From the NCBI GenBank assembly GCA_008638375.1, contig CM018052.1, forward strand, positions 33,182,726-33,246,725: DNA of 64,000 nt. Reading direction: 5' to 3'. Below, piece after piece: positions 48,088 through 63,020 of the stretch (position 1 is its first letter; each line of letters starts with the position of its first letter). Both the position numbers and the translations under genes were made by a program. The notes under the pieces are model-generated. The model did not search any database. It was not told the DNA's origin and saw nothing but the letters and a program-made list of their open reading frames with translations. The stretch is from Nyssa sinensis (Eukaryota > Streptophyta > Magnoliopsida > Cornales > Nyssaceae).

Positions 48088-48680
48088 TAATAAATTATCT
48101 ACCATTAATAAGCATGTGAACATTAGAATATTTATGAATGTCTTAATTAGCAATAACATATACTTGTATGTTTGACTAAAACACACCCATGTAGTATTCC
48201 TTATCTTGCAGGAAAACGTGAGGAGGTTTTCTACTCTCTCCTATTAATTTATGGAAAATGATATATATCCTTAATTTATATTTTAACTGTCTTAAATACG
48301 ATGTGTCAGGATATAATGATTTTGAGTCTCACAAAATGTGCTTTTTAAAATTACTATATTCTGATGAGCAATGCTATGCATACCTTTTAAGTTTATCAAA
48401 AAGTGTTTACACGCTGATGTGGCAGTGTGGTATTGGTTGTACATCATATCATGATATGATGTACAATCAATACCACATTGTCACATCAGCGTGTAAGATA
48501 TAATGTACAACCAATACCACACTGCTATATCAGCGTGTAAACATTTTTTAGTAAACTTAAATGATAAGAATAGTTTTATCCTTCAGTCAAAACATACAAG
48601 TATATGTTATTGCTAATTAAGACATTCATAAATATTCTAATGTTCACATGCTTATTAGGGGTAGATAATTTATTAGTAAT
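48088..48680. repeat. Long inverted repeat (hairpin) with inner palindrome
   Basis: An outer arm of about 90 bp (48088-48178, AAGCATGTGAACATTAGAAT...) is matched in reverse by 48590-48680 (...ATTCTAATGTTCACATGCTT). Inside, ACACGCTGATGTGGCAGTG (48409-48427) recurs in reverse at 48480-48495 and again at 48519-48540 around the palindrome ATCATATCATGATATGAT. It probably represents a MITE in, or next to, an inverted duplication. No coding capacity. Confidence 0.75.
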
Positions 48681-51600
48681 TATTACCCAAAAAAAGAACT
48701 TTGAACTCTTGAATACCTTAAAACATCTTCTTCTTTTTTTTTTTTTTGATAAATCATGTATGTCCAGCGTCCAACTGGGATTTAAGTTGTCTCAATTTTG
48801 AAAACTCAAAAACTAATTATGAAGGTGTTAATTTCAACACCCACAATTAGAAGTATTGTTTGAAGAGAAGAGAATTGAAGTTGGGTGAGTTGTGAGATAA
48901 TGTACCTTTTAACGCTCCTCAAGAATGAATCTCGTAAAACACTTAAAAGACCAATTCGTTTGACAGTACCTTGGGTGTCCTTTGAATTGATGACCTTGGT
49001 CGAATGAATTTTAGATAAATCAAATTCATTAACCAATCATTTTTTTTTTGATCGATCATTTTAAATTATTCATGTAAAAATAATTATTTTATATCCTAAA
49101 AAATAAACAATATTAATTGGACCGATACCTACAATTTCTCGACCTGGGCCCAAACTTTATGGAAACAAAATTCTATACACTCATTTGTAATCCTTACTTA
49201 TTTTGGGGTTGATAGTCGTACTCGTCACAATTACTCTTTATAGAACGTACAAACAGACACGCCAGATTTTTAAGTCTCCAATGTCGTTTTACACATGTGA
49301 TGCGATTGGGTTCACATATATATGTATATAGCTTACGTAATTGGAATTGTCCTCTTTGTGGTCTCCGATGTCATTGAATGCCAGGTTCCGTAACCACACA
49401 CAACCACATAATGTATATAACCAGACTACATTTTCAGATTTTTAAGATGAGTAATATTTTGTAATATAATTTTTTTTATAATTATTCGTAGGAGTGTGAG
49501 ACTCATACAAATGTGATGAATTTAAACTTTACACTCGTATAAATAATTGTGCTATAAAATAATTATGTTATAAAATATTATTATTTTAAAATATCTCATA
49601 TTCACATATAATTCATGCCACGTATTGTAATATTTTTCCAACATCTTGTAGTAGTGAAATAATATCAAATGATACTAAACAACTTTTTTTACTCTTTTTT
49701 AAATTATAATCAGTTATAATTTCTTGTGTTTAAGAGTAAAAAAAATCAAGACTGGTCATATTTGAGTGATATAAGTATTTATTTCTAACGTAATTGACGT
49801 GAATTCAATTCTCCACCTCTATTATTGTATAAAATGAAAAAAAAATTCATTCTGTATAATATTTTCTAATAGTACTAATTTTAGTATAGAATGTTGCAAT
49901 AAGTGATTTCCTAAGAAATTGATTGAATGAAGGTTCATTTTGGTTGTTTGAAATGTTACGTGTGAAAGTAGTTCTCCTCAAAATCAAATGAAATTAAGTC
50001 AAGGATAAGAAAAATAAGAAAAGTTACTTGTCTTGTATGTGTTTGATTTGAAGAAAAATTTACAAGAAAATATAACTTAAAACTTTCACAATGCATTAGT
50101 TTTTATAAAATACAGCAGTTGATTAGAGAGAGCAAAAAAATCATGCATGATTATTATAGTTAGTGGTGAGACCCACAATTTTTTGCGACAACAAAATATA
50201 TAAATAATATGATGTAATAGGTATTTAAGATTAAGTTTTTTAATTAATAATATTTAATTACGAATTTTTACTTGGGTTGATTGTTAGTTCTTCATTGAGT
50301 TGGTTGTTCCCTAATTTTGAAAATTGACGTTGGTCATATCGATTGTTTGTGTTTCTGTGTCACATCATTTGATGTCAAAAACATGCATTTTGTTTTAGAC
50401 TTATTGTAAGATTCTTTAATTTCTAAATTTGAGTTTATCTTAAATCGGTTATTTTAGATAAAAATTTATTATTTTTATTAATATTTAGGGTGATTTAGTT
50501 AGAAGTCCATCAAAAGTACCAAAATTATCATTGGGTCCTAGCTCAAACTTAGTAACCCACAAAGTCTTTCAAATCTTCAATGACTAAATTATTCTTACAT
50601 TCATAATAAGATTCATCACTTCAAAATCTTAGGGTCATAAATAGATTGATATGATTAACATGTTTATTAAATACGTCGAGTTAAAGTTAAGGAAAAAATT
50701 AAAGTGTCAAGTGTTCAAGTCTTTTCTGTGCCGATCATTGACAACTAGAGTTTAAAGGATGGATCTGACTATCACATAGAGAAATACTGAATCTAATACA
50801 CGTAAGTTAACCCAGAATACCTTCTTACTGATCCATCAAAAAAAAAAATTAACATGCCAAGTTAGAGTTATAAACAAGTTGATACAATTTTTTTATATGT
50901 TATAAATATTAATATATATAATAATTAATTAATGTTTTTAGAAGAATATAATAAATTCACATTTTTATTTCAATGAAAATGTAAAAAGACAACACAATAA
51001 AAGTAGGAGAACTTAGAGGTGACTCAAAAGGCAAATGGGATGAGATTGTGCTACTAACTTAATCAACTTACAAGACATAATTCAACCAAAAAGCTTTTTT
51101 AATATGGGACTTTAACAAATAACCCAATTTAGTTCATAATCAAATAAAAATAAATACTTACATCTTTTTAATTTAGAATGAGACTTAAACCAATAACCTT
51201 CTCTTTAAAAATTACATGAATAGCTAACAAGGCTAACCCCAATTAGTTATAAATTTAGTAGTTTTTAAACATAATAAATGCATTTCATTTTTCTCACACC
51301 AAGTAGAAGTTAAAACACAAACAAAATGTTGCTTATAAAAACAAATACTCCCTCTCTACTCTTGCATGACTATATGTCTTACGTTTGTCAAAATGTGTTA
51401 CACGTTTTAAGCATAGCAACACTGTGTCATGTTACCCATGTAATATAGGTGATTAGAATCTAAGGTTGACGACCCCCTTTAATGAAAAAAAAAAACTGAA
51501 AATGAAATAACCTGTGCATGTAATTGTCATGGAAGAACTGAAGAGAGAAACAGTAAGCAAAGTCTAATGTAACCAAACAAAGTGGTGGTCCGACCTCAGA

Positions 51601-52128
51601 ATATCTCAAGTAGAACTTCTATGGATGACCCATGAAATTGAAATAATGTACTCTATTTCTGGTTTATGCATTTTTATTTTTATTTTGGTTTAGCAGTTAG
51701 GGATATTTTGATCAATTTGTGCGTACCAAATTAAGTCACTTTCGTGATCTATTCAAAGACAGGTCATTCATACTGAAATTAGGAAATTCACGATTAATTT
51801 TATCCTCTCACAACCTAGCCTAAAAGAGATTTTCACTCTGAATTACAATATAAAACACAAAAGCCTATATTTTTCAGAAATGATTTTAAAAATTTCATGA
51901 TATTATTTTAGAAAAAACAAAATCTCTTATACTCTCTTGTGTGGTACTAAGTCTGTTATTGTAGCCAACTTCGGGTTGGCTTGTGCACTGTTGGCCCATT
52001 CGGAATTGGATTTTACAGGTCAACCAATAAACAAACACCACACAACCACAGACTTGGAATATCTTGGCATTTATTTCTTTTTCATGACACAGAGGGTGTC
52101 ATATTGGAATCATCTTCTGCTTTTTTCT
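48681..52128. other. AT-rich intergenic spacer
   Basis: No coding structure. 51985-52105 (GGATTTTACAGGTCAACCAA...) is a diverged relative of 36790-36915 and 57985-58115, an older copy of part of the duplicated spacer. 49180-49330 resembles 56450-56580. Confidence 0.5.
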
Positions 52129-53625
52129 ATTATTTATTTTACAGACTCTTCATGCATGCACATAAATGATTTATAAATCGGATAAATATTTGTTTTAAAG
52201 TAAACTTGCATTATTTGGAAACAAGTATTTTTCTTACAAATATCCAAATTTCAATGTCTTTCACACATGCCTGAATCAGGAATGCTATGCAAGTGGTTGA
52301 CATATATATCATAAATGGGAAACGTTTTCTTTGTAGACCTCATTTTCTTAATTCTTTTGGAGTTTTTTGGGGGTAAATATCCAGATATTTTAGATATATC
52401 CAGTTGGGTATAACCACACACAGGCACGTCAATGGTGTAACATGACCTCATCTGCCTCTTTCTGGCAATTTCCATTATCCAGATTTTTTAGGGCATCTCC
52501 AGTTCGGTAGCTACACACAAATATGGATGTTAAAAAGGCCAACGGTCCGGGCCGGACTTGACCGAGAGACTAGTCTGGCTATTGTAAACTCCCATTAAAT
52601 TAGTAGATCGGATCAAACCCAGATAATAAAATCTTAGGCCCTAATTATTAATACGGATTTAACGGAATTACAGGTCAAAAAAATTTATTGTAAAATTGTA
52701 ATAAAGTCATAAATAATTACATCAATAAATAATTAACAAATAAAATATTAATGTATAATAGATTAAAAAGTATAAAAGTGAGAATTGATGAATGAATTTT
52801 TTTTGTTGTTGTGTAATTGACAAACGATTTAATAGTTTGAATAGAAGCATGAAGACTAATATGTGATATATAGGAGGAACTAATATTCTTTAATATTTAT
52901 ATGTATTGTAATGGTGTGAAGTTTTAATTGAGATGTAAACAATGAAAATGTGAAATAAAAAAATTAAAAAATTAAATAAATATTGACTTGTCAAGTTAAA
53001 AATAAATCAAATAATAATAAATACTGAGAATCATTTGAATTAAAAATTAGTAAATAATTATTTTATATTTTAAAGGGTTAAATTTATAATTTTTTAGTAT
53101 TCGTACTTATGCAGGCCTCAACCTAAAAAAATTAAATCTGAATCTAAAAAAATTAGAACCGGACGGGCGGCCCTTCGGACCATTTTTTGCACCGCTGCCC
53201 ACAAAGCACATCAATGGTATAACATGATCTCATCAACCTTTTTTCTCATGACGTATCGATTGCATAGACTTTGACCTTTTAAAGCACTGATTTAGAGTCC
53301 CATATAATTTAGGACAATTCCACACAAACGTCTTCCAAATCCTATAATAATTATAAAAAAAAAAAAGGTTATATTTTTAAAAATTACACTAAATTTGCAC
53401 TTGTTATAAGAATAAATTATACTGACTTTTTATGAGATTTTTAAAAATTATATTGATCTTTTTTGAAATTTTTAAAATTACATTAACATCCCTTATTTTA
53501 TTTGATAATATACAGATACTTTCTCCAGTCAAATTTTTTCTTCAAAATGATAAAACTATTTAATTGGACAATGTCTTTAAATTGAAAAGATACTTTTTTT
53601 TCTTCAGGTTCATAAATATTTTTTT

Positions 53626-54161
53626 GAAAAAAATACTAAAAATTTCTTAAAATAATTTTTTCAATCCAAAAAGTTTATGATATATTTTTTCTATATAAAA
53701 GATCAAAAAGAGAAATTTTTAATACAAAAAATTCTAATTGTTAACTTCTATCTTAACACTGTTAAAAAAATATTATTAATTAGACCAAAATAACCTTTAA
53801 GATATATTTTAAAAAATATTAACTAATAGATACAACAAATTCTCCAATCCAAAAAAAATATAACATTTTTTTATTTATCCAGAATGCCCAAAAAATAAAT
53901 TTTTACTTTATAAAATATCATGGTTTTTTAGGATTGAAAATTTTATTTTATAGATTTTTTAGTATTTTTTTCCAAAATGTATCTTGAAAGTTATTTTAGT
54001 ATAATCAATAATATTTTTTAACGGTGTTAAGATGAAAGTTAACAATTAGACATTTTTGTATTAAAAATTTATTTTTTGGACTTTTTAGATAAAAAAAAAA
54101 AATGGATCATGAATTTTTTGGATTGAAAAAATTTATTTTCGGGACTTTTTTGTATTTTTCC
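53626..54161. mobile_element. Foldback / long-TIR element B1
   Basis: Counterpart of A1 at 34132-34669 within the duplication, with ends worn to GAAAAAAATAC and GTATTTTTC. Confidence 0.55.
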
Positions 54162-54641
54162 TATTTTTTTCCTCACTCATTGAAAAGATAAAAAAATATA
54201 TCTCTAAGTTGTTTTTCTTAGCTATTTAATTTTTACACATTTCTTTCAATTTCACAATTTATAATGGCAAAAAATTTTAAAATTGTTGCTTAAAAGATAG
54301 GTTTGGTTGTCACAAAAATCATGACTTAGTCTGATACGAAAAAGCTGACTCAGAATATACCATAACTCATTCATCAAAAAATAAAATAAATAAATACAGG
54401 TGATGGATGGTTCTGTTTTAACCTATCAAAATCCTCACCTAGCAGTCCAAAATTCAAGTTTTCCGGTATTAGGATTAGAGCATATATATCTCGGGGAGGA
54501 TATCAGTTCCCTTATATTAATAATACTAATCCAACTATTTTATATATTATATGTATTAATCTAAAATAATGTTGATTCCCAGTCAAACGTGTTTTATGTT
54601 ATTTTTTCTTATATTAATAACACTAATATAGATTTTTTTTA

Positions 54642-55164
54642 GGGAAAAATATTAAAAAGTTTCTAAAATAAATTTTTTCAATACAAAAAATTCATAATAT
54701 ATTTTTTTTTTATCTAAAAAGTAAAAAAAAAAAAAATTAATATAAAAAGTCTAATTGTTAACTTTCATCTTAATACCGTTAAAAAATATTACTGATTATA
54801 CTAAAATGACTTTCAAGATACATTTTAGAAAAAAAAAATATATAAAATAAAATTTTCAATCCCAAAAAAACTTAACATTTTATAAAGTAAAATTTTATTT
54901 TTTAGGCATTCTAGATAAATAAAAAAGTGTTATATTTCTTTTGGATTGAAGAATTTGTTCTATCTGTTATTTAGTATTTTTTAAAATAAATGTTATGTTA
55001 TTTTGGTCTAATCAATAATATTTTTTAACGGTATTAAGAAGGATGTTAACAATTGGACTTTTTTGTATTAAAAGTTTCTTATTTGGATTTTTTAGATAGA
55101 AAAAATATATCATGTACTTTTTAGATTGAAAAAGTTATTAAAATAATTTTTAAATATTTTTTCC
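54642..55164. mobile_element. Foldback / long-TIR element B2
   Basis: Counterpart of A2 at 35149-35710, starting GGGAAAAATATTAAAAAG, ends inverted, no coding capacity. Confidence 0.55.
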
Positions 55165-55759
55165 TTTTATTTATACATTTTTTAAAATTTCATTTCTGGT
55201 CGGCTGGTCCTTCTGCATCATGGGGAGTTAAAACATGCCATTCTTAAATAAAAGTTGGGTTAATTGTATTTTAATACCATAAAATTTTGTCTCAATTTAA
55301 ATAAAGTCCTTAATTATTAATTGTAACAATTTAATTTCTTAATTTTTAATTTTATTTCAATCAAGACTAATTGCAAACCGTCGTTAACGGCCACTCTAAA
55401 TTAGAAGGCTTTCTGTTCAGAGAATCAGATCTGTCAATGCCGTGTTCTGGTGGCACAAAAGACCCATAAAAAACTGCAGTAGTTGGTGAAGAAATTACTT
55501 ACAATTACAAGTTTCTACTAGAGGAGAAAGAGACCCCCTGCAACTGTGGTTTCAAGAGGTAATACAAATTGATCTCTGTTGTGCATGTCTGTATCCATGG
55601 ATTTGCCGTTGAACAATATAAAGGCTCAATGATATCACCTGGGTAGTGAAATTTACCCCAAATGTCCATCCATAAGTTAATAATTAAGAAATTTCAGTGA
55701 AAAGAAAATTTGATTGTAAAAGATATTTTGCTAGACTTTTAATGCCATCTCTCTCTTCT

Positions 55760-57113
55760 TTTGGGATAGGTCAGTAAGACATTAACGATCTGCCTTTCTA
55801 CCGTTGATTGCATACAAAATATTGAATCCCATCCATTGTGTATGGGACTATTAAACGTCCCTCATATCCATATTTAGAAAAATTTTAAAACCCATCAGTT
55901 GAAATAAAACTAATGATACTGCAGATTTTTTCAGCTGTAGGGGACTGCAATAAATAATTTTATTGTGTTTAGATGGTCTTTCCTCCGCGTGCATATATAT
56001 ATATATACACATCCACACATGTATGTTGTTTAAATTGTCTATGCAATACTTAGTTTGTATGAGTGGGTTATTTAAAACAAAATAGTGAAATTCATTGCAT
56101 TTGAACAATATAGTGAAATTTCACTGTATTGCTTGTATGATTGTTTATTGGATTGTAAAATTTTACTACCTTGAGTTTAAACAATATTCAATACTTAGTT
56201 TGTATGAGTGGGACTTTTTAGTATTTTTCTCAAAAAAATTCATTAAATTGTTTCAAATCTTACATGTTAAAAATATTTTTCAAAATTTTGAGGAGACTAA
56301 ATATATATTCTTTTCAAATTGGAGAAAAATTTTACAAAATTATTTTAAAAATTAAATGTTAAATTTTTTTCTCAATTTTAGGAGGCTATCGTCCCCTTAG
56401 CCTACACAGGGTTGGCCTTGGACATGACTAGTGAGCCATTTTAGTTCCGTACACTTATTTGTGGTCCTAAACTTTTTTTGCAGAACATCCATACATGAAC
56501 CCAAGATTTACAAAAACATCCAGTGTCAGTTTTACACAACTGATGCGATTGGTTCACATATATGGTCCATAATTGGGAAACCTCCTCGGTAACCTCAAAC
56601 AACCACATCAAAATGCGATGACATGACCTCATCTGCCTTTTTCCACCATGACGTGTTGTAATTCTATTGTCTTGATCCGAACTTCTTGGATTTTTCTTGA
56701 AAGTGAATTTCTCCATTGGTGATTATGTAAAACGCAGAACCCACAAATTGTTGCACTTGCACAAATCATTGACTTTTCATCATATACTCTTATTTGTGGT
56801 CCTAACGGCTATTGATTTTGATTGAGCAATTATTCGATAATGGCCTCTTGGGACCTGGTTCATAGAATCATATAAATAGTCACGGAAATCACGTTGCAAG
56901 AAGACTTTGTATTGAATAATAAAAAATCACAGCTATTAATATTTTTACAGCCACAAAATATGTATTGTTTGAAACTCAATCACAACCCAAGCAATGCTTT
57001 GGGTGCTTCAAATTCAAGCCACCCCTTACGGCTCCCTCTAGCCACACTCTCCACTATGTTTTGGTTACCACTCTTTTATTAATTTTTGTAAGTCACAACT
57101 AAATGTGACAGAG

Positions 57114-57147
<34 letters not shown>

Positions 57148-57610
57148 CATCAGTAATGATATCCTTACTTTAATATTTTACTAAAAAAATTTATTTGCAG
57201 ACGTGATTGCTCTTGGTGCTACTGAATTTAATCTTTTGATGCTAGTGGATTCAGTCTCTTGATGCTAGTCATGTCAGGTGAGTCTGAGAGACTTAATTGA
57301 TTAGTACTAAAAGGCTTAATTAACTAGCACCCGTATATACTAAGAGACTTAATTGACTAGCACCCGAACAGCCACGTCGTAAGAAAATTTGGTAAAATTT
57401 TATGGTATGGATTGCATTACTTATATAACATTGACTTTAAGTCCTATATTGATTAGGATATCTAATCATATACAAACTAGAATATCTTATTTAACTATAA
57501 TTAGAAAACTAACTCTCATTAAAATATTAGTCTAACTACAATTAGGACTACCCAAAAAGACTCTAAATATTATTAGGACTCAATAAACTAAATTAAGAAA
57601 CTTTCTAAAA
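55760..57610. other. Segment of copy B not shared with copy A
   Basis: AT-rich, with TA runs (55995-56008 and 57118-57146) and a partial second occurrence of the phrase TTGGGACCTGGTTCATAGAA (56847) that copy A has at 36377. The part around 56450-56580 resembles 49180-49330. No gene. Confidence 0.5.
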
Positions 57611-60600
57611 TCAACAACATCATTTAACAATTGGAACTATTGCGTTGCGATCTCTGAATATTTTTCCATTTTGATAACATCATTTTGTCATTCATATTGG
57701 TCGCTCAAGTTTCATAGAAAGTATAAATCAGTGTCGATCGTTAGTAGTTAAAATTTAAAGAACAAGTATGATGAGTAAGACATAATTTGGTGTGTATAAG
57801 TTGGCTCAAATATATCCTAACCAATTCATAAAAAAATAAATAAATAAATAAATCTAAGATGCTATGCTGTTTTGCACAAGTGCCATTGAAATTATATTCC
57901 TCTGGTTCACGTGACTGGTCAAAAAGAAGAGCAATAACTGGTCAATTTGGCTTGGATTGTTTTTTGTTGTTGGCCCCTTTGGCATTTAATTTTACAGGCC
58001 AACCAATCCACAAACACCACACAATGACACAACCATAGCCTTGCAATAGCATGACATTAATTTCTTATATTCATTTCTTTTTCATGACGCAGAGTGGCAT
58101 ATTGGAACGACCTTCTGGACAAAATATACTTGTATTAGTTAAAAATGTTTTTTTCCGAAATTGAAAGGAACCTTAACGACTACAATTTCCTTATTTCTCT
58201 AAAGCAACTCTCAGTCGTAGTTTTACTCTTTCATGTTAAAATAGCTTTATTTATATATATATATATATATATATTGTTGAATTAATTTTTTAAATGTTTA
58301 AGTTTTTAGAGTAATTGATAATCTAATATGATATCAGAATTTCTGAGAGGTTTTGGATTTTTGTTTCTCCCCCCATTAGTTTTTGCCATGTTACATTAGA
58401 GTTTATATTCTGTTTTGCTAGTGTGTCGTTCCATAAATCCTCCTTACACTTCATGTGCCAGACATTCGTATTCTATTTCGCTAGTGTACCATCTCATAAA
58501 TCCTCCTTATTCTTCACGTACAAGACGAGATTGCAGGTAAAGCAGGATCTTGTTTAAGCTTTTAGAACAACAGATATCCTTCCTAATAAACTTCTTATGT
58601 ACATTTCTCTCGTTTGCAATTAACATCAGACATATTAGTTTTCTTAATATTTGTCATAATAGACATGTTTTAATCTTCCATGGAAGATTACTTGTTAGGG
58701 ATGGCAACAAGTCGGAGACCCCTTCTCCAATTTTGTCTCACGAAAAAGGAAATTCTAAATATGTTTATACCCTGTGATGGATGGGAAGCGGGTTGCCAAC
58801 CAAGTCCTCTTTTATTTTTAATTTAAAATTTATTTATTTTATTAAATTAATTGTGTAATTAATACATTTCAAACAAGATGTTACATGCATTAAAATAAAA
58901 AAATATGCATATCAAGAAAGCATTAGGATTGTATTATTTTCTTTTTCAAATGTATTATTCTATTAAATTTTAAATGAAAGACTTAAAAATATTAATTATA
59001 TAACTTAAAATATTTTTATTATTGTATTTTATATAATTGTGGAGAGAAAAACATAGTTTCTCTCAAACACATCCCATAAGAAACATGATATGACGAGTTC
59101 CAAACAAATCGGCTTAAATTAACATCTCTAAACTCAGTCATGTGTAAGAATTATCTAACTTAAAGGAGACAAAAAAAAAAAAAAAAGTAGATTTTGTCTA
59201 GTTGACGAATTATGTCACGACCCGAAACCCACCCTGTGCGGATTACCGGATCGCGACCGCCGCCCCGAGGCCCGAAGGCCTCGAGACCAGGCTCCCATCT
59301 GCAGCGGTACCGAATAGATGTGCTCCATATGGTTGCGGAAGCGTGAAAAACTTTTTTCTTTTCTTTTCTCATTTTAAAATTTGCACATCCGTCCGATACT
59401 GCCGCTCTTCACATTTCGGTATACATGTATAATCATACATTCATATTAAATCAGAGCATAACTAAAACTTAAAAGACTTCATAATTAAAATCTTAATTCA
59501 ACTGCCCCGTAGGGCTTAATACACGTCCTTAAATTATCAGCTAATACAAAACATATTAATCAGAGTTCATGTGATTTTTCCCCAAAAGAACTCCTCAAGC
59601 AAATCTTCCCAAAAGCTAGGTTTCTCCTTATAGTCTTCAAAAATCGATCTGCCCTTAGTCACCTGAAAGGGGGGCGGATAAAATCCGGGTAAGCTAATCA
59701 AAGCTTGTGAGTAATTCCTGCATTCGTCATGGGGTTTTCAACTGGTAGTGGTTTTAGCACATGAGGGTTTATGAAATACTCACTACCAATTGCTTGTATA
59801 TTTTAGAACACAGAATATATGCATTCTTAAAACAATAGCTTTGAACATTTAAAGTATTCAAGCTAAATACACATTTTCTTCAAATAGAGCATATGCAATT
59901 TAAAAGCATATAAACACGTGAAATAGAATAGGGATAATACCTACTTCTATTTTCAAAATCACTTGTCATCTTTTCTCTTTTGTTAGGCGGAATCTGTTTC
60001 GAACCAGACTCCTATTTTACTGCCAATACTGTCGATGGAGATATCTCATTTGCCTGGGGGATTAGATCCTTCTACCGGGCATGTACTGTTGAATCCCGAA
60101 GGATTTCAACCATAATAGGGGGTGGTACTTAGTACCGTTTATCTTATAAAACATTTGTCACATGACTTCTTCAATAGATATTTTTCATGAACATTTAAAG
60201 CATGAAATGTATAAATTCTACAATAAAGCTTCAAATACACGTGATAATCAAATTCAGAATATTAAAGAGGTTTGCATTGGATTTAGACATGCTGATGTAT
60301 TTTCAAGAAAAGAGCTGAATTTAAAACATTTAATAAGCATGCTGTAACAGAATATTTTAAAAGAACGGAATCATATAAAGACTGAATTTTATATTCAAAG
60401 GCTGCAATGACTTGAGCTTAAAACTTCTTCAAATATATGGAGTTAAATCTCCAGTTCAAATACAGGGTTACTCACCTCGGTCCTTTAGGGTTAGTGCTAA
60501 AGTGCGCTTTCCCACTTCCTCCGTAATTCCTAAGAACAATCCATAACAATCTCATTAACTTCACATTACTGCAATATCACCTACTGATGCTTCTTAATTT

Positions 60601-60919
60601 ATGCTTAGTTCGTATTTTATCCTAGTCGATTTACTAACATCCTATAACTTCGCACGTACTTAATTAAACTCGTACTTTAACCTACGACACAATTTAATGT
60701 GTTAGAAACTTAATTTATTTCAACTTATACTCTTCTGGTAGCTCCATTAACTTCAATTTAAAGTTATTTGCTTCACATGTTAACGCGTCGCGTCTTCTCG
60801 TACTTTATTTTTTTCGTATTTGCCTCAGTTTAATACTTCGGCAATGTTTTAATTATAGTCATCTGACAGATGCTATTCATCAAATTTTATGTCTTTTTAT
60901 CTTAGATACTTCTTTTGAT

Positions 60920-61700
60920 CGAATGGACTTTACCATTGGGTCCAGAGCGTCGAAGAAAGTCAGTTTAGGCTTTCTTAGAATCTAATTCGGACTTTTATAT
61001 GTAAAAGGGCAGAATGGTCATTTATCATTTTGCGTGTCACATTTTTCGTACTTCGTTTCGTAATTTGGACTCCATTATTGAGTCCGGGATGTCAAAGAAA
61101 GTCAATTTAGGCCTTCTCCGGTTTCATTTTGGCTTTAAGGGTACCAGGGGTAATTTGGTCATTTTACCCCTTTGCAGGTCTCCAATTTTTCGGAACCTCA
61201 TCTCATGTCGTGGACCTCACCATTGGACTCAGAGGGTCCGAGATAGTAAAAGTACACTAATAATTTGTTAATTTTGAACAAGGGGTATTTTGGTCATTTA
61301 CCCCGTTTGGTGTCTTTATTTTTCGGGCTCCGTCTCGTAAAACGGACCCTACTATTAGTCTCAGAATGTTTGAAATAGTAAAAATTCACTATTTATTTAC
61401 TTAATCTGGACTTCGTTTGACTCGTTCATAGAGTAGGGGCATTTTGGTCATTTTTGACATATTTAAGGGTCTCAAATTTTTCGGGACCTAATCTTGTGTC
61501 ATGGACCTCACCAATGGACTCAGGAGGTCCGAAATAGTAAGAATACCCATATAACTTGCCTTGTTAGTACACAAGGGTATTTCGGTCATTTTAAGACTTG
61601 TTTTCATTGTATTTTAATGTTCGGAGTCCCGTCTCGTAAAATGGACCTCCTCATTGGACCTGGAATGCCCGAGATAATAAAGTTTGACTATTTATTCGCC
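60920..61700. repeat. Degenerate tandem repeats inside the 4.15-kb insertion
   Basis: Six units with period about 130-160 bp. Each has GGAC(C/T)...CCATTGG(A/G)(C/T)TC followed by a GTC(C)GAGATAGTAAA-like stretch and GG(T)CATTTTACCCC. Starts are near 60925, 61060, 61205, 61340, 61500 and 61640. Confidence 0.65.
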
Positions 61701-62976
61701 CCGTTCGGACTTCGTTTGACTTATTTGTGACTCAGGGGTAAAATGGTAATTTCCCCTATTTAATAAATTATTTAAATATTTTATTTTATTATTTTATTAT
61801 TTATCAGGGGTACATTTGAAATTTATTTTTGAAGTTTGGGCCAGATTTCAATTAGGGTAAACAGTTGGGGTCAGAATTAAATTTTGAAAAGTTTTGGTTC
61901 AATTTCTGAATTTTGTACAGTGAACCAAACGGCTCACTTGTGGTAACCCTAGACCGGACCGATTTTGCACCGAACCAGCCGGTTCAAGCTAACTCAGAGA
62001 ACCGGTTTAAGAGGTCATGCTGACGTCATGATGACGTCAGCCCTAATTTAAAATTTTAAAATTCTTTAGTTAAACGGTGTAGTTTCATCGCCCCGTTGGA
62101 TCCGGTCGGTCCCGACTCGACCCAGACCCGGGTCCTGTCCTGTCTTAACCCGATGCGCCCCGCGACTTTCCAATCGTCTTCTCCGGTTGGTCTAACCGGC
62201 GCCGGTCGCTGGAAAAACGAACCAGTCGCCGTTTTGCGCCGTTTTCACGTCCAAACTTCAAGTTTTTTACACCGAAACGTTTCTGGGACATTGGGCATCA
62301 TTATGGGGTTGGTTTAAACCTCAAAATTCACAGTTTTTTAGTTATCCATTTCGATTTTTCGATCGGTTATCGTTTACTCTAGCATGGCCGGTTCTTGGTC
62401 GCTTTGATAGATTTTAACAGATTTGGAACCCTTGCATCATCTCCTACACATACGTACATGTAGAACTAAAGCCAAACTCAAGTTGGCTTAGACCCATTTT
62501 GAGGGTGGTCGGCCATGGAGGTTTTCGTGGGTGTACTGTTTTTTGGTCATTTTCAAAGCCTAAAACCGTGTTTGACAACCTCATGAACATGTATCTATCA
62601 CCATATGTATGTGCATAATTCAAAAACAGTCCCTAATACATCAAAATTTTAGAGAGAGAAAACATTAAAATTTTGCATTTTTCTTACCTTTTCCCACTGT
62701 TTTCTCCCTTCCTCTTGCCCTGATTCTCCTTTCCTTCTTCTCCTTTTCAGTTTTCTTCTTCCTCTCCCTCTCTGTCCGTGTCATGGTGAAGATTTTTTTT
62801 GTGTATATATGTATATATATATATTTCTCTCACTAGCCCCACTTTCTCTCTCTCTCTCTACCTTTTCTCCACTGTTGGCCTGCCTTATACACTTACACAC
62901 TCATATTTTCTGACCTTGCCCATACTTCTTTCCCTTTCACCATGCTTCCCCTCACCTAATGGTTTATAAAGTATTC

Positions 62977-62977
<1 letters not shown>

Positions 62978-63018
<41 letters not shown>
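62978..63018. repeat. (TA)n microsatellite
   Basis: About 20 TA units, followed by CA-rich and further TA runs to 63131. The open frame across it is repeat-driven and not a gene. Confidence 0.9.

Positions 63019-63020
<2 letters not shown>

Larger units (their letters stand above)
52129..59212. repeat. Segmental duplication, copy B, first part
   Basis: Runs parallel to copy A (32617 to about 37988). It holds a diverged version of the GC-ended element (about 52523-53200) and the two foldback elements. It carries about 1.7 kb (roughly 55760-57610) that copy A lacks or replaces. It is interrupted at 59213 by the 4.15-kb insertion. Confidence 0.82.
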
